From contig NC_003076.8 of assembly GCF_000001735.4 (NCBI RefSeq), positions 20,773,835 to 20,837,834 of the forward strand: a stretch of 64,000 nt of DNA. The letters run 5' to 3'. The position numbers and the translations under genes were made by a program. The notes under the pieces are model-generated. The model saw only the letters and a program-made list of their open reading frames with translations, was not told the origin of the DNA and searched no databases. The DNA comes from Arabidopsis thaliana. Lineage: Eukaryota; Streptophyta; Magnoliopsida; Brassicales; Brassicaceae. Within the stretch, counting starts at the first letter, position 1; every line of letters begins with the position of its first letter. Shown here piece after piece: positions 31,092 through 46,064 of this stretch.

Positions 31092-34000
31092 ATGGTGTCG
31101 CCGAAAGATTTAGTGGCGATAGTACACTCTTCGCTGCTCGGAACATCCCGGCCAACTCCAACGCAGCGTATCGAACTCACTCATGCCATTCGCAACTCAT
31201 TTCCCTCTCTTCAGAACCTCCTCTCTTTCCCGGTACTTGCTCAATTTCCTTGTACTCGATGATGCGTCCTTCTGTTTTCTGGATACAGTAACGAATTTTG
31301 TTTTAATCTCTGGCAGCCTCCGAAGCCGTCGGACAGAGCGCAAGTTCAGTCCAAAGAAATTCGACTCCCGGATTCGCTGCCAATATCTTTGGATGACCAA
31401 GATATCGCTATTGTAAGTGTTTGGGAGACGAGTGTGTTTGTTTCTCCTTAGATTTCTAGATGAACATTCTTTGGTCTAGTGAAGGATTAGATTTTAAAAT
31501 TTAGATATGAGAACAACTGACACCGGCTAAAGCAAGTTTTGATTCAATTTGTGGATGCATTGATTCAGAGAAAGGTGCCTTTAACGACTCTCTGTTCATT
31601 GATATCTAACAGCCTATGATCTTCTTGTATTGTTATTGATTGTAGAGCTTGAAACTGAGTGATGAGCTTCACCTAAATGAGATAGATTCTGTTCGTCTGC
31701 TTGTATCTTCGAATCAGGAGGTGCGATTCCTTTCATTTTGCTTCTACTCTCATCTCTTATCTTCTAAAGCTCTGGAGTTATTTTCTGCGATATTTTCTTA
31801 TATTTTTTATCCTATGTTTAGTGGGGCTTAATGGGACGAGACCCTCTTGAGATTCAACGGCTTGCAACTGGACTATGGTATACAGGGAGAAGAGATCTTA
31901 CATCAACGCTATACACACTCCTGAGGGTAGCTTACTCTCTCATTATATTTCTGACTTTTTTTCTTCTTCTAGTGTTCTTAACGTCATCGCACATTACCAT
32001 TTTTCTGGTTGGATAGGCAGTTGTTCTGGACGAGGGGCTTGAACCTGATCTTATAGCTGACATTCAGGGACTCTTAGAAGAACTGATTGAAGCTGGGCTC
32101 AGACAACGGTTGATTACTCTTATAAAGGTATTAACCACTTGGGTTCTTTATAAGTTACATCCTCATAGGTGTCCATTCTTGAATCTAGTAGAAAATATTA
32201 GATGTAAAAGTCCTTTCAGACGATCTTGTGACTTGATATTTTTTGTTTTTCTTTGGCATTACTATGTAATTATTGTATTGATAGCAAATTCTTTGGTGTT
32301 AGGAACTCAATCGGGAGGATCCTACTGGACTGGGTGGGCCCTTATGCGAGCGATACCTTATTGACTCAAGAGGTGCTCTTGTTGAACGAAGAGCTGTTGT
32401 TCAGAGGGAAAGATTGATACTGGGACATTGCCTTGTTCTTTCAATTTTGGTTGATAGACCTGGTAAGCTCCTCCATTTCTTATAAAGCTTTTGTGCGAAG
32501 ATTAAGAATGCTACTTGTTAAACAAATTCAGCTGTTGGATACAGTGCTTTTCGTTAATGGTTTGGCTTTTCCATGAAAAGTACGTCGTTAGTTCTATTGT
32601 ATGCCATAGTAAGTGAAACTATTGACAACTGGTTTTCACGTTTGCTAGGACACTATATATGCTAGACTAATTAGATCATTGGTCAATGTGCAATGAGATA
32701 TATTGTGTAATCATATATATCATTGCTATGTCTGTGTAATTATGCATTGAACATGTTTGACTGAACTTGAGTATCATATGTGATTATGGTGTTTGGTATT
32801 CATCCTCCGTTGCTCTGATCTCATTTATCAAAAATTTGAAAATTTTGATTACTTTATAATGAATATTAAGTTGTTTATATATAGGATTAAAACACTCTTG
32901 TCATCACATATCTCGTTATTGCTCGAAGAATATTTTCTATGTCAATTTCATTCTTCGAACATGTTTGTTTATTGCAGGTTCGAAAGATGTGAAGGATATA
33001 TACTATATTTTAAAAGATAATGCAGCTCAATTAACTGAAGGAAATGACACCATAAGTTCTCAGGTTCATGCTAGTCCTGTTCATGACGTAGAGGCTTTTG
33101 AAGTTTTCTTTCTTCCCTGCGTATTAAATTTGAAATGTGTTAGTTTCTGATAAATAATTATTTTCTTTGTTGCAGATTACTTTTAGTCTTCTGTTTTCTC
33201 TCATCATCACCTTCGTATCAGATGCAATCAGCAGACTATCTGATAAGTCATCTATGATATCTCAAGATGCTTCATTTAGGACAGACTTTCAGGATATTGT
33301 AAGACGAGTTGATACATTTTTCTTTCGTTCTTCTCCCTGTCACCAAAGACCTTCCACTACTGACACTTGCAAACACACTTCTGTCTTGCTTACGTCCTAA
33401 TCACCTTTCAGGTCATGGCTTCTGGCAGTGACCCCACTGCTGATGGCTTCATTGGTGGCATAAGGCTTGCCTGGGCTGTACATTTAATGCTGATACATGA
33501 TGGAATATCGGGAATGGATACAATTTCCACTGCTTCAACAACAGATATGGGGCATATATGCTCCTGCCTGGAGTCCATCTTCTCAAAAAACGTGTTTCAA
33601 TTTTTGCTGGATAATGTTCTTCGAACTGCAGCCTACCAGGTACTTTCATTATAAACATCATCCTGAATTTTATGTTCTCAGTTAGTGTCCATCAAATGCG
33701 GGGTGCCTATCTGGATTCCCTGTGCACTTGATATCATTTGACGAGCTAGTGGAAGAGTTACTTTGATTTCCCAGCTAGTGGATGACATGTTTGGCTCTTT
33801 TAACTTTTCTTGAAGATTGAGATCTGATATTGATCTCTACCTTGGCTAGTAGAATTTTATATTGAATGAGCTATTTTGTAATGGTGCCTATGGTGTTTAT
33901 ATTTTCCGTCATGACAACTGTAGTGTATATTGTCTGTTTCATGAAAATGGTTTTATGTGCTGGCCTTTATGGATACCGTTTTATTTTTTCATGAATTATA

Positions 34001-37000
34001 TTTTTACTTGATTAGTCATTCCCAAATGTAAGAGTGTTCTCATTTCTTTAAGCTGATATTTCTGCTTCTAAACACGTTATATATCTATAAATGATTTCAT
34101 TATTTGAGATGTGATTTTATTATATTGGTGTTTGGCGGGTCCTCTTTAGATGCTTTGTTCATTCTTGTTTAGTCTCTAGGATTTTGCTCGCTAAGTCAGA
34201 TCTCAATTTCAAGTCTCTTTCCAGGTTTACCTTGTGATCTTTGATTTTTCCTGACTCAGCCCACGTTCCCCCTTGTATTGGTGTATCATTGTTTGACATT
34301 TTGTTAGTTGCTACATGCAGAATGATGAGGAGGACATTATCTACATATATAATGCTTATCTGCACAAGTTAGCCTCTTGTTTTTTATCTCACCCGATCGC
34401 AAGAGATAAGGTTTGTTAAATATGGAGATTAACGTATTTCTACTTAGCATTTGTGTATTGATTATATGTTGGTGACCAAAGTTTGAACGCTGCAACTTAA
34501 TCATGTAAAGCTTGTAATTTTTTCTCCCTACTTCATGGTCTGATAATTATGATGGAAATTGGTAGTATCTACTTTCCATTTAGAGGGAGTAACTTGTTGA
34601 TGTATCAGTCACAGATTCTGAGTATTTCAGCTGGATCACTTAGGGAATCTGAGTGGCATATAACTTCATTAATGGCTGCACGTTAGATCATTGCTATTTT
34701 TCTTATGTTTTGATAGTGTCTAATTAGATGAATGTATGAGCCAAGATGAGAAATACAATAGCGTATCTACATGTTTATCTCCTGTGTCAAGCCTGACATC
34801 ATTATTTTGCAGGTGAAGGAATCAAAGGACATGGCTATGAGTGTTCTAAATTCTTACCGAACTTCTGATCCGCTTGATGGAAGTATGCAGACTGAAGAGT
34901 CTGACAGGCCACTGCCCTTCATTTCTCTTATGGAGTTTGTAAGCAAAATTTATCAGGTTGAGAATTACTACCATATAAAAATTTATCAAGAGTTCTTTAT
35001 CTTTGTTTTTTTTTCTGTTATATTTCTCAAAAAATCTTGGAAAATGAGTTTGCTTGGTATCTTGAAGTTGAGTTCTGTTCATATGTTTTTTGGTACCTTA
35101 TTTTGCTTTTCATAGCACATAGTGAGCATTCAGAATCCATCTCGATCATATCTCATTTTTATACTACATTCCTGGTTTTGTGTTTTTTGATATTTACAAC
35201 CTTTTGCAGAAGGAACCTGAGCTACTCTCCGGGAATGATGTCTTGTGGACTTTTGTGAATTTTGCTGGAGAGGACCACACAAATTTTAAAACTCTTGTGG
35301 CTTTCTTGGAAATGCTGTGTACCTTGGTATGAGAAATCTTTATATTGGTATTTTGGTGGGACCTTATTTACTTGGTCACTCATTGAGTTTCCTTGCTGGC
35401 ATCTTTATTTAATTTCAGGCTTCCACTCAGGAAGGTGCTTCTAAAGTTTATGAGTTGCTCCGGGGTACATCATTTCGCAGTATAGGATGGCCCACTTTGT
35501 TTGATTGTATAAGAATTTACGATGAGAAGTTCAAGCAGTCTCTTCAAACTGCTGGAGCCATGATGCCAGAGTTCCTGGAGGGCGATGCAAAAGCACTTGT
35601 CGCTTATCTGAATGTACTTCAGAAGGTTATATAACTCTATTCCAAATATATTCTGTTTCAACTTTCATTCCACGTTTAATATTTTTATATGGTGCTTTTT
35701 ATCTAAGACAATTTCAGCTTGTATTCCTAGGAACTGAACTTTAACAGCGATGTGGCTCTAGTTGACTGTAGAAATTTTTTATATGGTCAACAAGTTTATT
35801 TTTCATATGCTGCAGGTTGTTGAAAATGGTAATCCCACTGAGAGGAAAAACTGGTTTCCTGATATCGAACCATTTTTTAAGCTTCTGGGTTACGAAAACA
35901 TCCCTCCATATCTGAAGGTCAGTGGCGTACTGGAGATTCTTCCCCTTACACTTTGGACTCGCAAATGCTATGTGGAAAGCATCTGGTATCGGTATCTATA
36001 TAACTTGTGTTCATTGTAACTTTATTTTTCTGCAGGGTGCTCTTAGAAAGACCATTGCTGCCTTTGTTAATGTCTTTCCAGAAATGAGGGACTCTATCTG
36101 GGCTTTTCTTGAGCAGTATGATCTGCCTGTTGTTGTGGGATCACAAGTTGGAAAGAGTGACCAATCTTCTCAGGTAATTGCATGACTTCGAGGGGATAGT
36201 TATTAGTAGATATTTTAATTCTACTTCGTTAGTTAATATAAACATTTTTTACTTATCCGTTAAAAGACAGGGTTGTCATGTTGCATAGACGATTGATATC
36301 ATTGTTTTGTTATGTAAAGTTGATGTTGGTAACACAAAAAATTATTAATATTAGTCTAATTTCTGCAACAACTTCATGTGATGAAAGATTGAGTTTCATT
36401 TATTTCACTTAATACTCTCATAACGCATTGTGCTATGTTCACTGTAGCTAAAACGTGGATATCACGTGTTGTTTGATGCTGCTTTTGCTTTTCCAGGTGG
36501 AGAGAATCTTCAGCGTATCTTCAAAACCTAATGTCACATTTCGTTTATATGCAGGTCTATGATATGCAATTTGAGTTAAATGAAGTGGAAGCAAGGAGAG
36601 AACAGTATCCTTCAACAATATCGTTCCTTAATCTTATAAATGCTCTGATTGCTGGAGAGAAAGATGTGAATGATCGTGGGCGTAGGTAGTGATAGCCTTA
36701 GATTGTTGTATCTTTCTATGAAGCTTAGGCTTCGTTTTTCTTGGTCTAATGTTTTTATGTATATCTTTGTAGATTTATTGGCATCTTCAGGTTTGTTTAT
36801 GATCATGTATTCACACCTTTTCCTCAGAGGGCATATTCAGATCCCTGTGAGAAGTGGCAATTGGTTGTGGCATGCCTTCAACATTTTCACATGTAAGCTC
36901 CTGCTTCTGTTTTTAGTAATTTCCTCTTCCTTGCTCGGTCCAATATAAACTCTGATTTTTGGAAGAATTAAGGACATGTTTCTACTTTTTAAACAGCCTA

Positions 37001-40000
37001 TAGTGGTCCTACCTTTTGTAAACTACATCGCTTTTCATTTAGGGCACTATTTATGTTGAAGACTTGATTAACATTTTTCTGTATTTCACTTCAGGATCTT
37101 AAGCATGTATGATATTCAGGAGGAGGATCTTGATGGATTTACTGAGCATCCACATTTTCTGGTGTCACTTGAAACATCTTCACTGCAAACGCAGCTGCCA
37201 ATTATAGAATTACTAAAAGTACTAATTTAATTTGTTGCTTTGTTTTCTCTTACCACATTGGACTCATCTCAAGTAGACATGCAGTATGCAGTATATAATT
37301 GGTTCCACGTTTTTCTTTTACCAGGATTTCATGAGTGGGAAAGCTCTCTATAGGAACCTCATGGGTATCCTTCAGGTTGGGGTCAATTCCATCATCAGCG
37401 AGCGATTGAGTAAAACTTATGGGAAGATCTTAGAAAAGGCTGTACAACTTTCTTTGGAAATCTTACTACTCGTCTTTGAGAAGGATTTGCTTGTTTCCGA
37501 TGTTTGGCGTCCGCTGTACCAGGTACTTGGTTGTTCTTGTGATGCATCTGAGCTTTATGAAAAGAATCGTTGTTCAAGCTATATGCAACTTTACCAACTA
37601 TTCGTCACCAAGTTTCGCTATTTCATCAATCTATACATCCAATCCCATAAAAGAAAATTGCACAAGATTTTCGTTAAATTTAAGTATTCCTATCTCGAAT
37701 TAGATCCACATTCTATTTTTCTTATCCATAATTAATGTAAGTTCTAGTGCACCATTCGATTTAGGTTACTAACTTTAAGTCAAAGATGAAGTGTAGAAAG
37801 CTTAGGGAAATTTCTTTTATTGTTGTCAATCATAAGCTACTTGACTAATAGCAATAAATAGTATTCCTCCCTCCAACCTTTACTTGAGTTGGTTTACTTT
37901 GACCATTATTGGGTTGCGTTGTGTAGAATGTGAAACGGAACTCTATTGTAAAATTTGGTAAGTACTTTGACCACCAGCTATAGCTTGAACAACAATTCTT
38001 TTCATAAAGCACAATCAGCATGCCTTCCCTGATTTTATGTTGAGGTACATGATGGTCAATACTGTTTAACTTTTGTTATTGCTGCAGCCTTTGGATATAA
38101 TTCTCTCACAAGATCATAATCAAATTATAGCCTTGTTGGAGTATGTCAGATATGATTCTCTTCCTCAGATTCAGCGATCTTCAATCAAAATCATGAACAT
38201 TTTAAGGTGGTAACAAATTTCGTTTGAGACATCTCTGTAGTTTGTTTAACCACATACAACTTTTTTCTTAGATAGCATTAGCAAATACCATTATAAACTT
38301 CTTTCAGATCCTCAGACTTTTAGATGTTTGATTCCTTAGCTTTGTATAATTAGTTTAACCTTATGTTTTGATTTGAATTACATGGGTTTTAATTAATAAT
38401 ATACTTGATGACAGTTCTCGCTTGGTTGGACTTGTTCCAATGCTGATCAAAATTGATGCTGCGAATTCCTTGATTGAGGATTATGCCGCCTGCCTTGAGG
38501 GACGACTTGAAGAGGGTGAAGTTGTAGAGAACAGTTGTGATGATCTAGGGGTCCTTATTATGCAGGTTAGTTTCAGTAGTTGACTGTTTCACTTAATAGA
38601 ATATCACACTATGTGCACTATGGCTTGGGTCTTATCTACTGTCTTTCATCATGATTGATTCATTCGTACATATTATATCATCTCAATTGTATGACTTTCA
38701 CATTTGTAGCTTCTGGTTGATAATATCAACCGGCCTGCCCCAAGTATCACACATTTGCTTCTGAAGTTTGATCTTGATGCCCCTGTGGAAGGGACAGTTT
38801 TGCAGCCGAAGTTTCACTACAGGTTTGGTTGTAACTTGTATACAGAATAATATGTATTTCAACTATGATCTCATTTTGTTTTACAATTTGCAGTTGTCTG
38901 AAGGTCATTCTTGAAATGCTGGAGAAGCTTCCAAACCCTGATATAAACTTCTTACTCTTTGAGTTTGGCTTCCAGGTGGGACATACTAATGCCAGATGAT
39001 AACTATCTGGTCTTTTTCAGAGAAGTGAAATTCTATTTGGTCTACTGTCTTTTGTACACTTAAGTTTTACTTTTTGCAGCTTTTGTGTGAGTTGAATTTG
39101 GATCCACTAACTAGTGGTCCAACCATGGATCTATTGAGCAGCAAAAAATATCAGTTTTTTCTCCAGGTACACCAGATTTTGCTTCTTCACATACCAAAAT
39201 AATGCCATATTTTTTTTGTGGGCTGCCTCATCCAAGTCACAAATAACACTTATTTTTACTCGTCCTTACTTTCTATTATACTTTGATGTTGCAGCACCTC
39301 GATACCATCGGTGTTGCCACTCTTCCAAAAAGAAGTGGCAGCCAAGCACTCCGTATTAGTTCCCTTCATCAGGTATATATATTCTACATTTTCTGTGTCA
39401 AGTGTATCCGACTCTGATTAGTTTTATGACAGAATCTAAGCGGTTTTCTCTATGCTATCAACTATTTTTGTTTTAACGTTTTTTCCGGAAATGTTAACCG
39501 CCTACATGCAATATAATTCTTTTGTGGTAGAATATCCCTAGGCTGTTTTTGTATCTAATACTCTGTTACGTTTTTTTCTATTCCATCATGCGGAAAGTTG
39601 TTCACTCAGCAGATACAGTAATTTTTAGTTCCTGTTTTCCTGCTACGCTCTAGTCATGTGCAAAATGATAATTGCCTATATGCAATATTTCTTTTGGCTG
39701 GTTCTCGGTCAATGAAAAAGTGATAATCTGCATTTATGCACTACTTCTTTTTATTGTGACCCTTTAGAATTCATGTAGGTAGTTACTTTCTTGCTCTATT
39801 CATGTAGATAGTTACTTTCTTGCTATGTCTTTCAGAAGCAAATTCTGTTTTGCTAAGCTGTCAAGTCTTATTTGGTTTCTGCTCCCTGTCATTGTGGAGA
39901 GATTAAGATGGTGGCACTTTTTTCTCTCTTGCTTCTTTTGTAATAGTTTTTGTTATCTAAACGTGTTCCTTCAAATGACAGATTAATAATCTATTACAAT

Positions 40001-43000
40001 CCTACATAGTCGTTTTCGCATACTGATATCATTTCTCATTTTCTCAATCTCTACCTTTCCCAGAGGGCGTGGCTATTAAAGCTCCTAGCTATTGCACTGC
40101 ATACTGGTTCTGGAAGCAGTTCAGCTCACCTAGAGGCATGTCAGAGCATACTTTCTCATCTTTTTGGGCGGGAGGTAACTGAAGCAGCGAATGAACCTTT
40201 TTCTTCCAGTACATATCCTCAGGATGGTCTTGATTATGCTGGAACTAGTTCAATCAGTAAAAGTAAGGTGAGTTTGGAAACACCTGCGTTTTATGCTCTA
40301 CTATACTTTGGCACATCCTAGTTTTATCCCTACCCCTGCCGGCGTTTTGCATGTGTAGCATTGGTCTAAGAGTCTACCATTTTATTTTTGAGGCGATCCA
40401 TGCATGATACAAATAACTGTACTGACCCCACTCTTTCTAAACTCACCAGCATGTTGCCTTGCAGGGTGATGTGCACCATCTCTTAACAGTTTGACATTTA
40501 TTGAACAGCAGTATTTAAAATATTAAGATGTCTCCTTTTTCATGCAGCAGCATTTTCTTTCACTGTAAATCTAACGATGTTGCACCTGTCATCATTTCTT
40601 GTCTAGTTTTAAGTCGTTTTATGGGTGCTGCTGTCTTACTTTTGTTTCTTCTTTCGATTGAGTTCAGGCATTGGCTTTGCTTGAAATTCTTCAGTTTAGA
40701 TCTCCTGATGCTTCGATGCAGCTTCCTCAAATTGTGTCAAGCCTAAAGTATGACTCATTGGTAAGGCTTGGGGAATATAGAAGTGTGTTTGCGTTTAAGT
40801 ATATCTCTCTAAATATGGAGTTTAAAATTTCAGGTGGAGGACATACTTGGGAACCGTGATACCTCTGTTAGCGGCAGTATTTACTATTATTCTGAGCGTG
40901 GTGATCGGCTAATTGATCTATCTTCCTTCAGCAACAAACTCTGGCAGGTTTGTTCTTGCAATAATGGACATCAGATCTTCTCTCTAATGAACATTAATGT
41001 TTCTCCTGTAATTAATATTTATGCTGATTCTTTTGTTTGTTCAGAAACTACATTCTGGATTTCCCCTAGTAGATAGTTTTCCAAATGTTGCTGAGCTGAG
41101 TGAAGTTAGAGAGACAATTCAACAGCTGTTGAAATGGGGCTGGAAGTATAACCGAAACCTTGAGGAGCAAGCTGCCCAACTTCATATGTTAGCTGGCTGG
41201 TCTCAGATTGTTGAGGTTTATATCTTTCTTAAAAATCAGCTCACCTTTAGTATCATTAGCGTGTGGCACTCTCTTAAGATATCAAGTATTTATCTTTTGT
41301 GTTGTGCTTCATATGTTTTTGTTTTAGGTGTCTGCTTGCAGAAGAATATCTTCTCTTGATAACCGGTCTGAAATTTTGTACCGGTGAGTACCTTTTGTAT
41401 CAGAGGTTAGTTGCTTGTGGAAGCTTTCTTGAACATTGCATGACTTGTTCTTCTCTGGTTGTTGGCAGGATACTTGATGCCTCTCTTAGCGCCTCCGCGT
41501 CTCCAGATTGTTCATTAAAAATGGCGTTTGTACTCACTCAGGTGCATTTTAGCTGTTGAGTAATGTTTATTGTAAAATGTGCTGTCTATGTACTAACTTT
41601 AGGTATTAATAGGTTGCCCTTACCTGCATTGCCAAACTTCGTGATGATAGATTTTCATTTCAAGGGGCCTTGAGTTCTGATACCGTGACATGTCTAGATG
41701 TTATGATGGTCAAACATTTATCCACTGGTGCTTGCCACTCAGTTCTATTTAAACTTGTTATGGCAATTCTAAGGCATGAGTCATCAGAATCCTTGAGAAG
41801 GCGGTACAATTCTAAGTTCCCTTAGTTGTATTTTTACTTTCTTATAATACAACATAAAGTGATATTCTGCCCAGCTTATCTAAATTTAGCTTTTCCTCGT
41901 TTCTAACACATTTACCTTTCTTCATCAGCCAATATGCATTGCTCTTGAGCTATTTCCAGTACTGCCAGCATATGATTGCTCTTGATGTGCCAACATCAGT
42001 TGTGCAGTTCTTGTTACTTAATGAGCAAGATGGTGAAGATTTGGATATCCAGAAGGCATGTGTTTGCTGATTTACCTGAGTAAGATTTTGTTCGGACGAT
42101 AATTTAAATGTTTTTTCCTCTTTTTGTCATTCAGATTGACAAGGAGCAGGCTGACCTTGCTCGTGCCAACTTTTTTATTATAAAGAAAGAAGCTCAGGGC
42201 ATCTTGGATCTGGTAATTGTTACTTGTGTATTGATATGAGCCATATTCATTTGCACTGCTTCACATTGAGAATACTGATTCCAGGTAATCAAGGATGCAA
42301 GTCAAGGCAGTGAGTTTGGGAAAACAATATCACTTTATGTGCTGGAAGCTCTTGTTTGTATTGATCACGAGAGATATTTTCTTAGTCAGCTCCAGAGCAG
42401 AGGTTTCATACGATCTTGTCTTGGAAGCATTAGTAATATCTCCTACCAGGTAATTTTCCTGTGAACTTCTGAGCGTGGTCATTGCTATGAATATTGTAGA
42501 AGTTTTTTAGTTGCGCACTGCTATGAAATTTCTTGTTGCAACTTGTTTAGCTAGTGGTAATTAATTAGTTTGGGCTTGACTGATAAACCAGCAGAAGTAG
42601 ATTCAATTGTATTTGAGTCAATAATACCCTTTCAGTGCGTAGGAGTTCACCCATGCAAATTCAAGCTCACAGTATATTATATATGCAAGATCATCAAAAT
42701 AGGATCGCAAACCTGTTGTAAGAGTGGCATAATGTGGCCAATTTGCTGTTGGTTTGACTTTTTGATCCACGTTAAAAGACTAGACACCCTATGTAACTCG
42801 TGTGTGTTTTATGTCCCATTTACATAGTAGGTATTGGGGATCACAATCTTCATATGCTGCTAGTTTACATACTTTGGAGACCTGATTTATATGTGGGTTT
42901 TCTTATTTCGAGGACATGTCATTCATGCATGTGTATTTATCATATTATTGGGCTCAGGATGGAACACATTTGCTGGAGTCACAACAGCGAGCTTGTACGT

Positions 43001-45574
43001 TAGAAGCAGAACTTGCATTGCTACTTAGAATTAGTCACAAGTACGGAAAGTCTGGAGGCCAGGTTCTGTTCTCCATGGGTGCGCTGGAACATATTGCTTC
43101 ATGTAGAGCTATCAGCTTTAAGGTAATAGATTATCTGTAGTTATCAAGTTTTCTATCCGTGACCTCAATATTTTCTCTGCTTTTAATCCGAAAAGTGCCT
43201 TCCAGGGAAATATGAGGCGTGTGGATATGAAACTTCAGAGTGATGTAGGATATAATGTGCAAAAGCAACGAACGATAATCACTGCTGTCCTAAGACTGGT
43301 GTTTGCTCTAACCTCATTGGTTGAGACCTCTGAATTTTTTGAGGTCAGCCGCGTTTCTTTAGATGACCTTTTTTATGATCCTTTGCATTGCTAATTCAAT
43401 AGTCTCTTCCATATGTATTGGCCTGGTTTAGTGAACATGAGTTGCCATTTAAACACTATCCTCGAGATCGTTTAGGGCCTTTCTAAGACTTTGCAGTTTT
43501 TATATTCTTACTTGTGATTTATTTGAGGAGTTGTGTGAGAGTAATACAGACCTTCTAAAATTGAATGACAGACACCAAGTTCATTTTGCGTGAGATATGA
43601 AATTAGTATTATTGCGCTTTTCTCTTTCACTAAAACTAATGGTTGTTTGCGTCTTGTAGAAACTTGAATGATGTCACTATTTTTCCATTGCTATTGTTTA
43701 CACCTTTAATGCCTAAACAAGTAGAAGCTTAATCAAACATTCTGCATCTCAATATTAGATTCTTTTCACCTATTCTTTAATCTATTCAACTAATTATGCA
43801 AGTCCGTGTTGTCGATTATTCTGGGTAACTGGTTTTCTTGGTATGCGAACTATAATGAGTTATTTCCTCTTTCTCTACCTGGGCGTTTGATAGGGGAGGA
43901 ATAAAATTGTTCGTGACGTCGTTGAGTTTATCAAAGGACATCAATCTCTGTTTGACCAACTTCTTCGTGAAGACTTTACTCAAGCAGATGATTTATTGAT
44001 GGAGCAAATTATTCTTGCAGTGGGAATATTGAGCAAGGTAATTCTTTGGCGAGCTATAAGTTCATAATTTTCTTTTGCTTCTCTTTTCGTGATGGCATCT
44101 TCAAAAGGGCTCATAAAATCCCACAAGCTAGTTAGATGCGTTTTCTAGAAAGTGAGATTGCTTGTTCTGTAGGTCTGGCCTTTTGAAGAGAACGATGGAT
44201 ATGGATTTGTTCAAGGGCTATTTGATATGATGAGCAAGCTTTTCATCGCCTCCCCGATTAAATCGATATTATCGCAGGTAGGACAAGTAGTTCAGGTCAT
44301 ATTTGAGTATCAGTATATATTTTTTCATGTGTTAGTGGCACCTTTTCATCACATCCTTGAATTCTTATATTCGATGGGTTTCTCTTTTTTGTTTCTCATC
44401 TGGTGGACAGAAGGGATCAGAGCTCAAATTGTCTCAGTTGCGATTCAGCTTGACTTCTTACTTATATTTTCTGGTGACCAAAAATTCTCTGAGGTTACAG
44501 GTACTCTACCAGTTATTTCCCTCTGTTTCTTCATTCCACGTTGACATTATTCAGTTGTTTGAATGAACTACAAGTAAATACTCATATGCCCCTTGTCCCA
44601 GGTTTCAGATGATTCTCTTGATAGTTCCACTAAACTACGCCAACCAACATTGCTGTTGCTTGCATCTCTTCTTTCGCATGTGACTGATTCCCTCGAGAGA
44701 GCAGCAGAGAAGAAGTCCTTACTTCTTCATAAGGTATATTATTCTAATTCCTACCATTTACATGTTTCAAACTCTTTTTTTTTTTTTTTACATTCGAAGT
44801 TGCATGTATGATTGGCAGATTAGAGACATAAACGAGCTCTCAAGACAAGATGTAGATGCGATCATCAAGATCTGTGATTCCCAAGAATATGTCACACCGT
44901 CCGACAACATACATAAAAGGTTAGTGAATTTCTTTCTTCTGCTCGCTCATGCGTGCATATGCCAAAGCAGAAATGGGTATTAACATAGAATTTTTCCAGA
45001 TTTTTTCTATCAGTGATTAGTAAGACGTTTTGACCACTGTTTTTATTTGTTCGTGGCTCTGTTGTTACTTACCTCAGGAGATACATAGCTATGGTTGAAA
45101 TGTGCCAAATCGTGGGTAACAGGGACCAGTTAATCACCTTGTTACTGCAACTTGCCGAGCATGTACTAAATATTATCCTGATCCATCTCCAAGATAGGTA
45201 TGCCACTTTATCTTCAACAATTGATATCTTAAAAGTTTGGAAATCTACGGGTTTGCTCTAAGATACTATGCTAAACACTTCACATATGCAGATCCGTTAG
45301 TTCAAATGAAAGGGGATCATATGGTTCAAAATCCCATATACAACAGGAAGTTACAGATCTCTGTGGCAAATTGTCACCTACCATAGATAGGCTTGCATTA
45401 CTGAATGAGGTAAGCCTAATCGATTTTCGAGAGTTTTCGATTATTTATGTGCTGAAAGTGAAAGGTGGTGGTGACCCGATTTGTCTATCCCAGGGAAAAG
45501 TAGGACATAACCTGAAGGTGTTCCAGAGACTGGCAACGACTGTAAAAGAAATGGCCATCCAAAAGTGTGTATGA
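31092..45574 (+). CDS. NUP205: Nuclear pore scaffold nucleoporin NUP205
   Basis: A very large gene with about 45 coding exons (first 31092 to about 31231, last about 45494-45574), encoding roughly 1,800-1,850 residues. The start MVSPKDLVAIVHSSLLG is followed throughout by alpha-solenoid helices with no catalytic motif. Recognisable Nup192/Nup205 blocks include the N-terminal SLKLSDELHLNEIDSVRLL and WGLMGRDPLEIQRLATGLWY, VMASGSDPTADGFIGGIRLA in the middle, and ILEKAVQLSLEILLLVFEKD. Nup205 is part of the inner ring of the pore and binds Nup93 and Nup188 partners. In Arabidopsis this gene is also known as EDS4, needed for salicylic-acid defence and clock-related nuclear transport. Only a short promoter separates it from the retroposed insertion. 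The last intron (45410-45493) is stop-free. Probably At5g51200. Confidence 0.93.
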
Positions 45575-46064
45575 AATAAGCTTCTCAAGAAATGTATTTT
45601 TGTGTGTCAAATGTCCAAATCTAAATTTGTAGTATGAGTCTGTATAACAAAATAGTAAATCCACATGATTTCAAATGATACTTTCTCTGAGACTCTTGAG
45701 AAAAAACTTTAAAAGCTCCAGCTTAATTTTAAAGTTATGAAAGCCAAAAGTTTTACCATTCACACTTTTAATGCTTTTCTTTTTCACAACAATCTTAACT
45801 ATTCTCTGTTTACTATTCACACCTTTAAGTTTTACCGTTCACACCTTTGAGGCGAAGAGCTACTAATTCACAACAATCTTAACTATTCACACCTTTGAGT
45901 TGAAGAGCTACTAATACTATTCTCTGTGAGCCAAGTTGTTTTGGGCCGATTGGCTTAATGGATGTGGATTCCGAACTTCCTTTTAATTCTTTGCTTCTAT
46001 AGTTCTATAGAGTGGGGGAATGGGAGTGACCATAACATCACGACCGATCGATAATAACGTCCAT
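45575..46064. other. NUP205 3' UTR and short repeat block
   Basis: The NUP205 3' UTR is at the left. At about 45780-45930 there are nested direct repeats: CACAACAATCTTAACT at 45785 and 45869, and ACACCTTTGAG with GAAGAGCTACTAAT twice, 48 bp apart. No gene is seen. Confidence 0.5.
45780..45930. repeat. Nested short direct repeats
   Basis: Two overlapping repeat series with offsets of 84 bp (CACAACAATCTTAACT) and 48 bp (ACACCTTTGAG...GAAGAGCTACTAAT) suggest local replication slippage or repair synthesis downstream of NUP205. Confidence 0.7.

Noticed and set aside
45945..46010. tRNA-like A-box (TGGCTTAATGGA) near 45954
   Set aside because: No B-box (GGTTCGANTCC) at the right distance and no cloverleaf arms can be formed.
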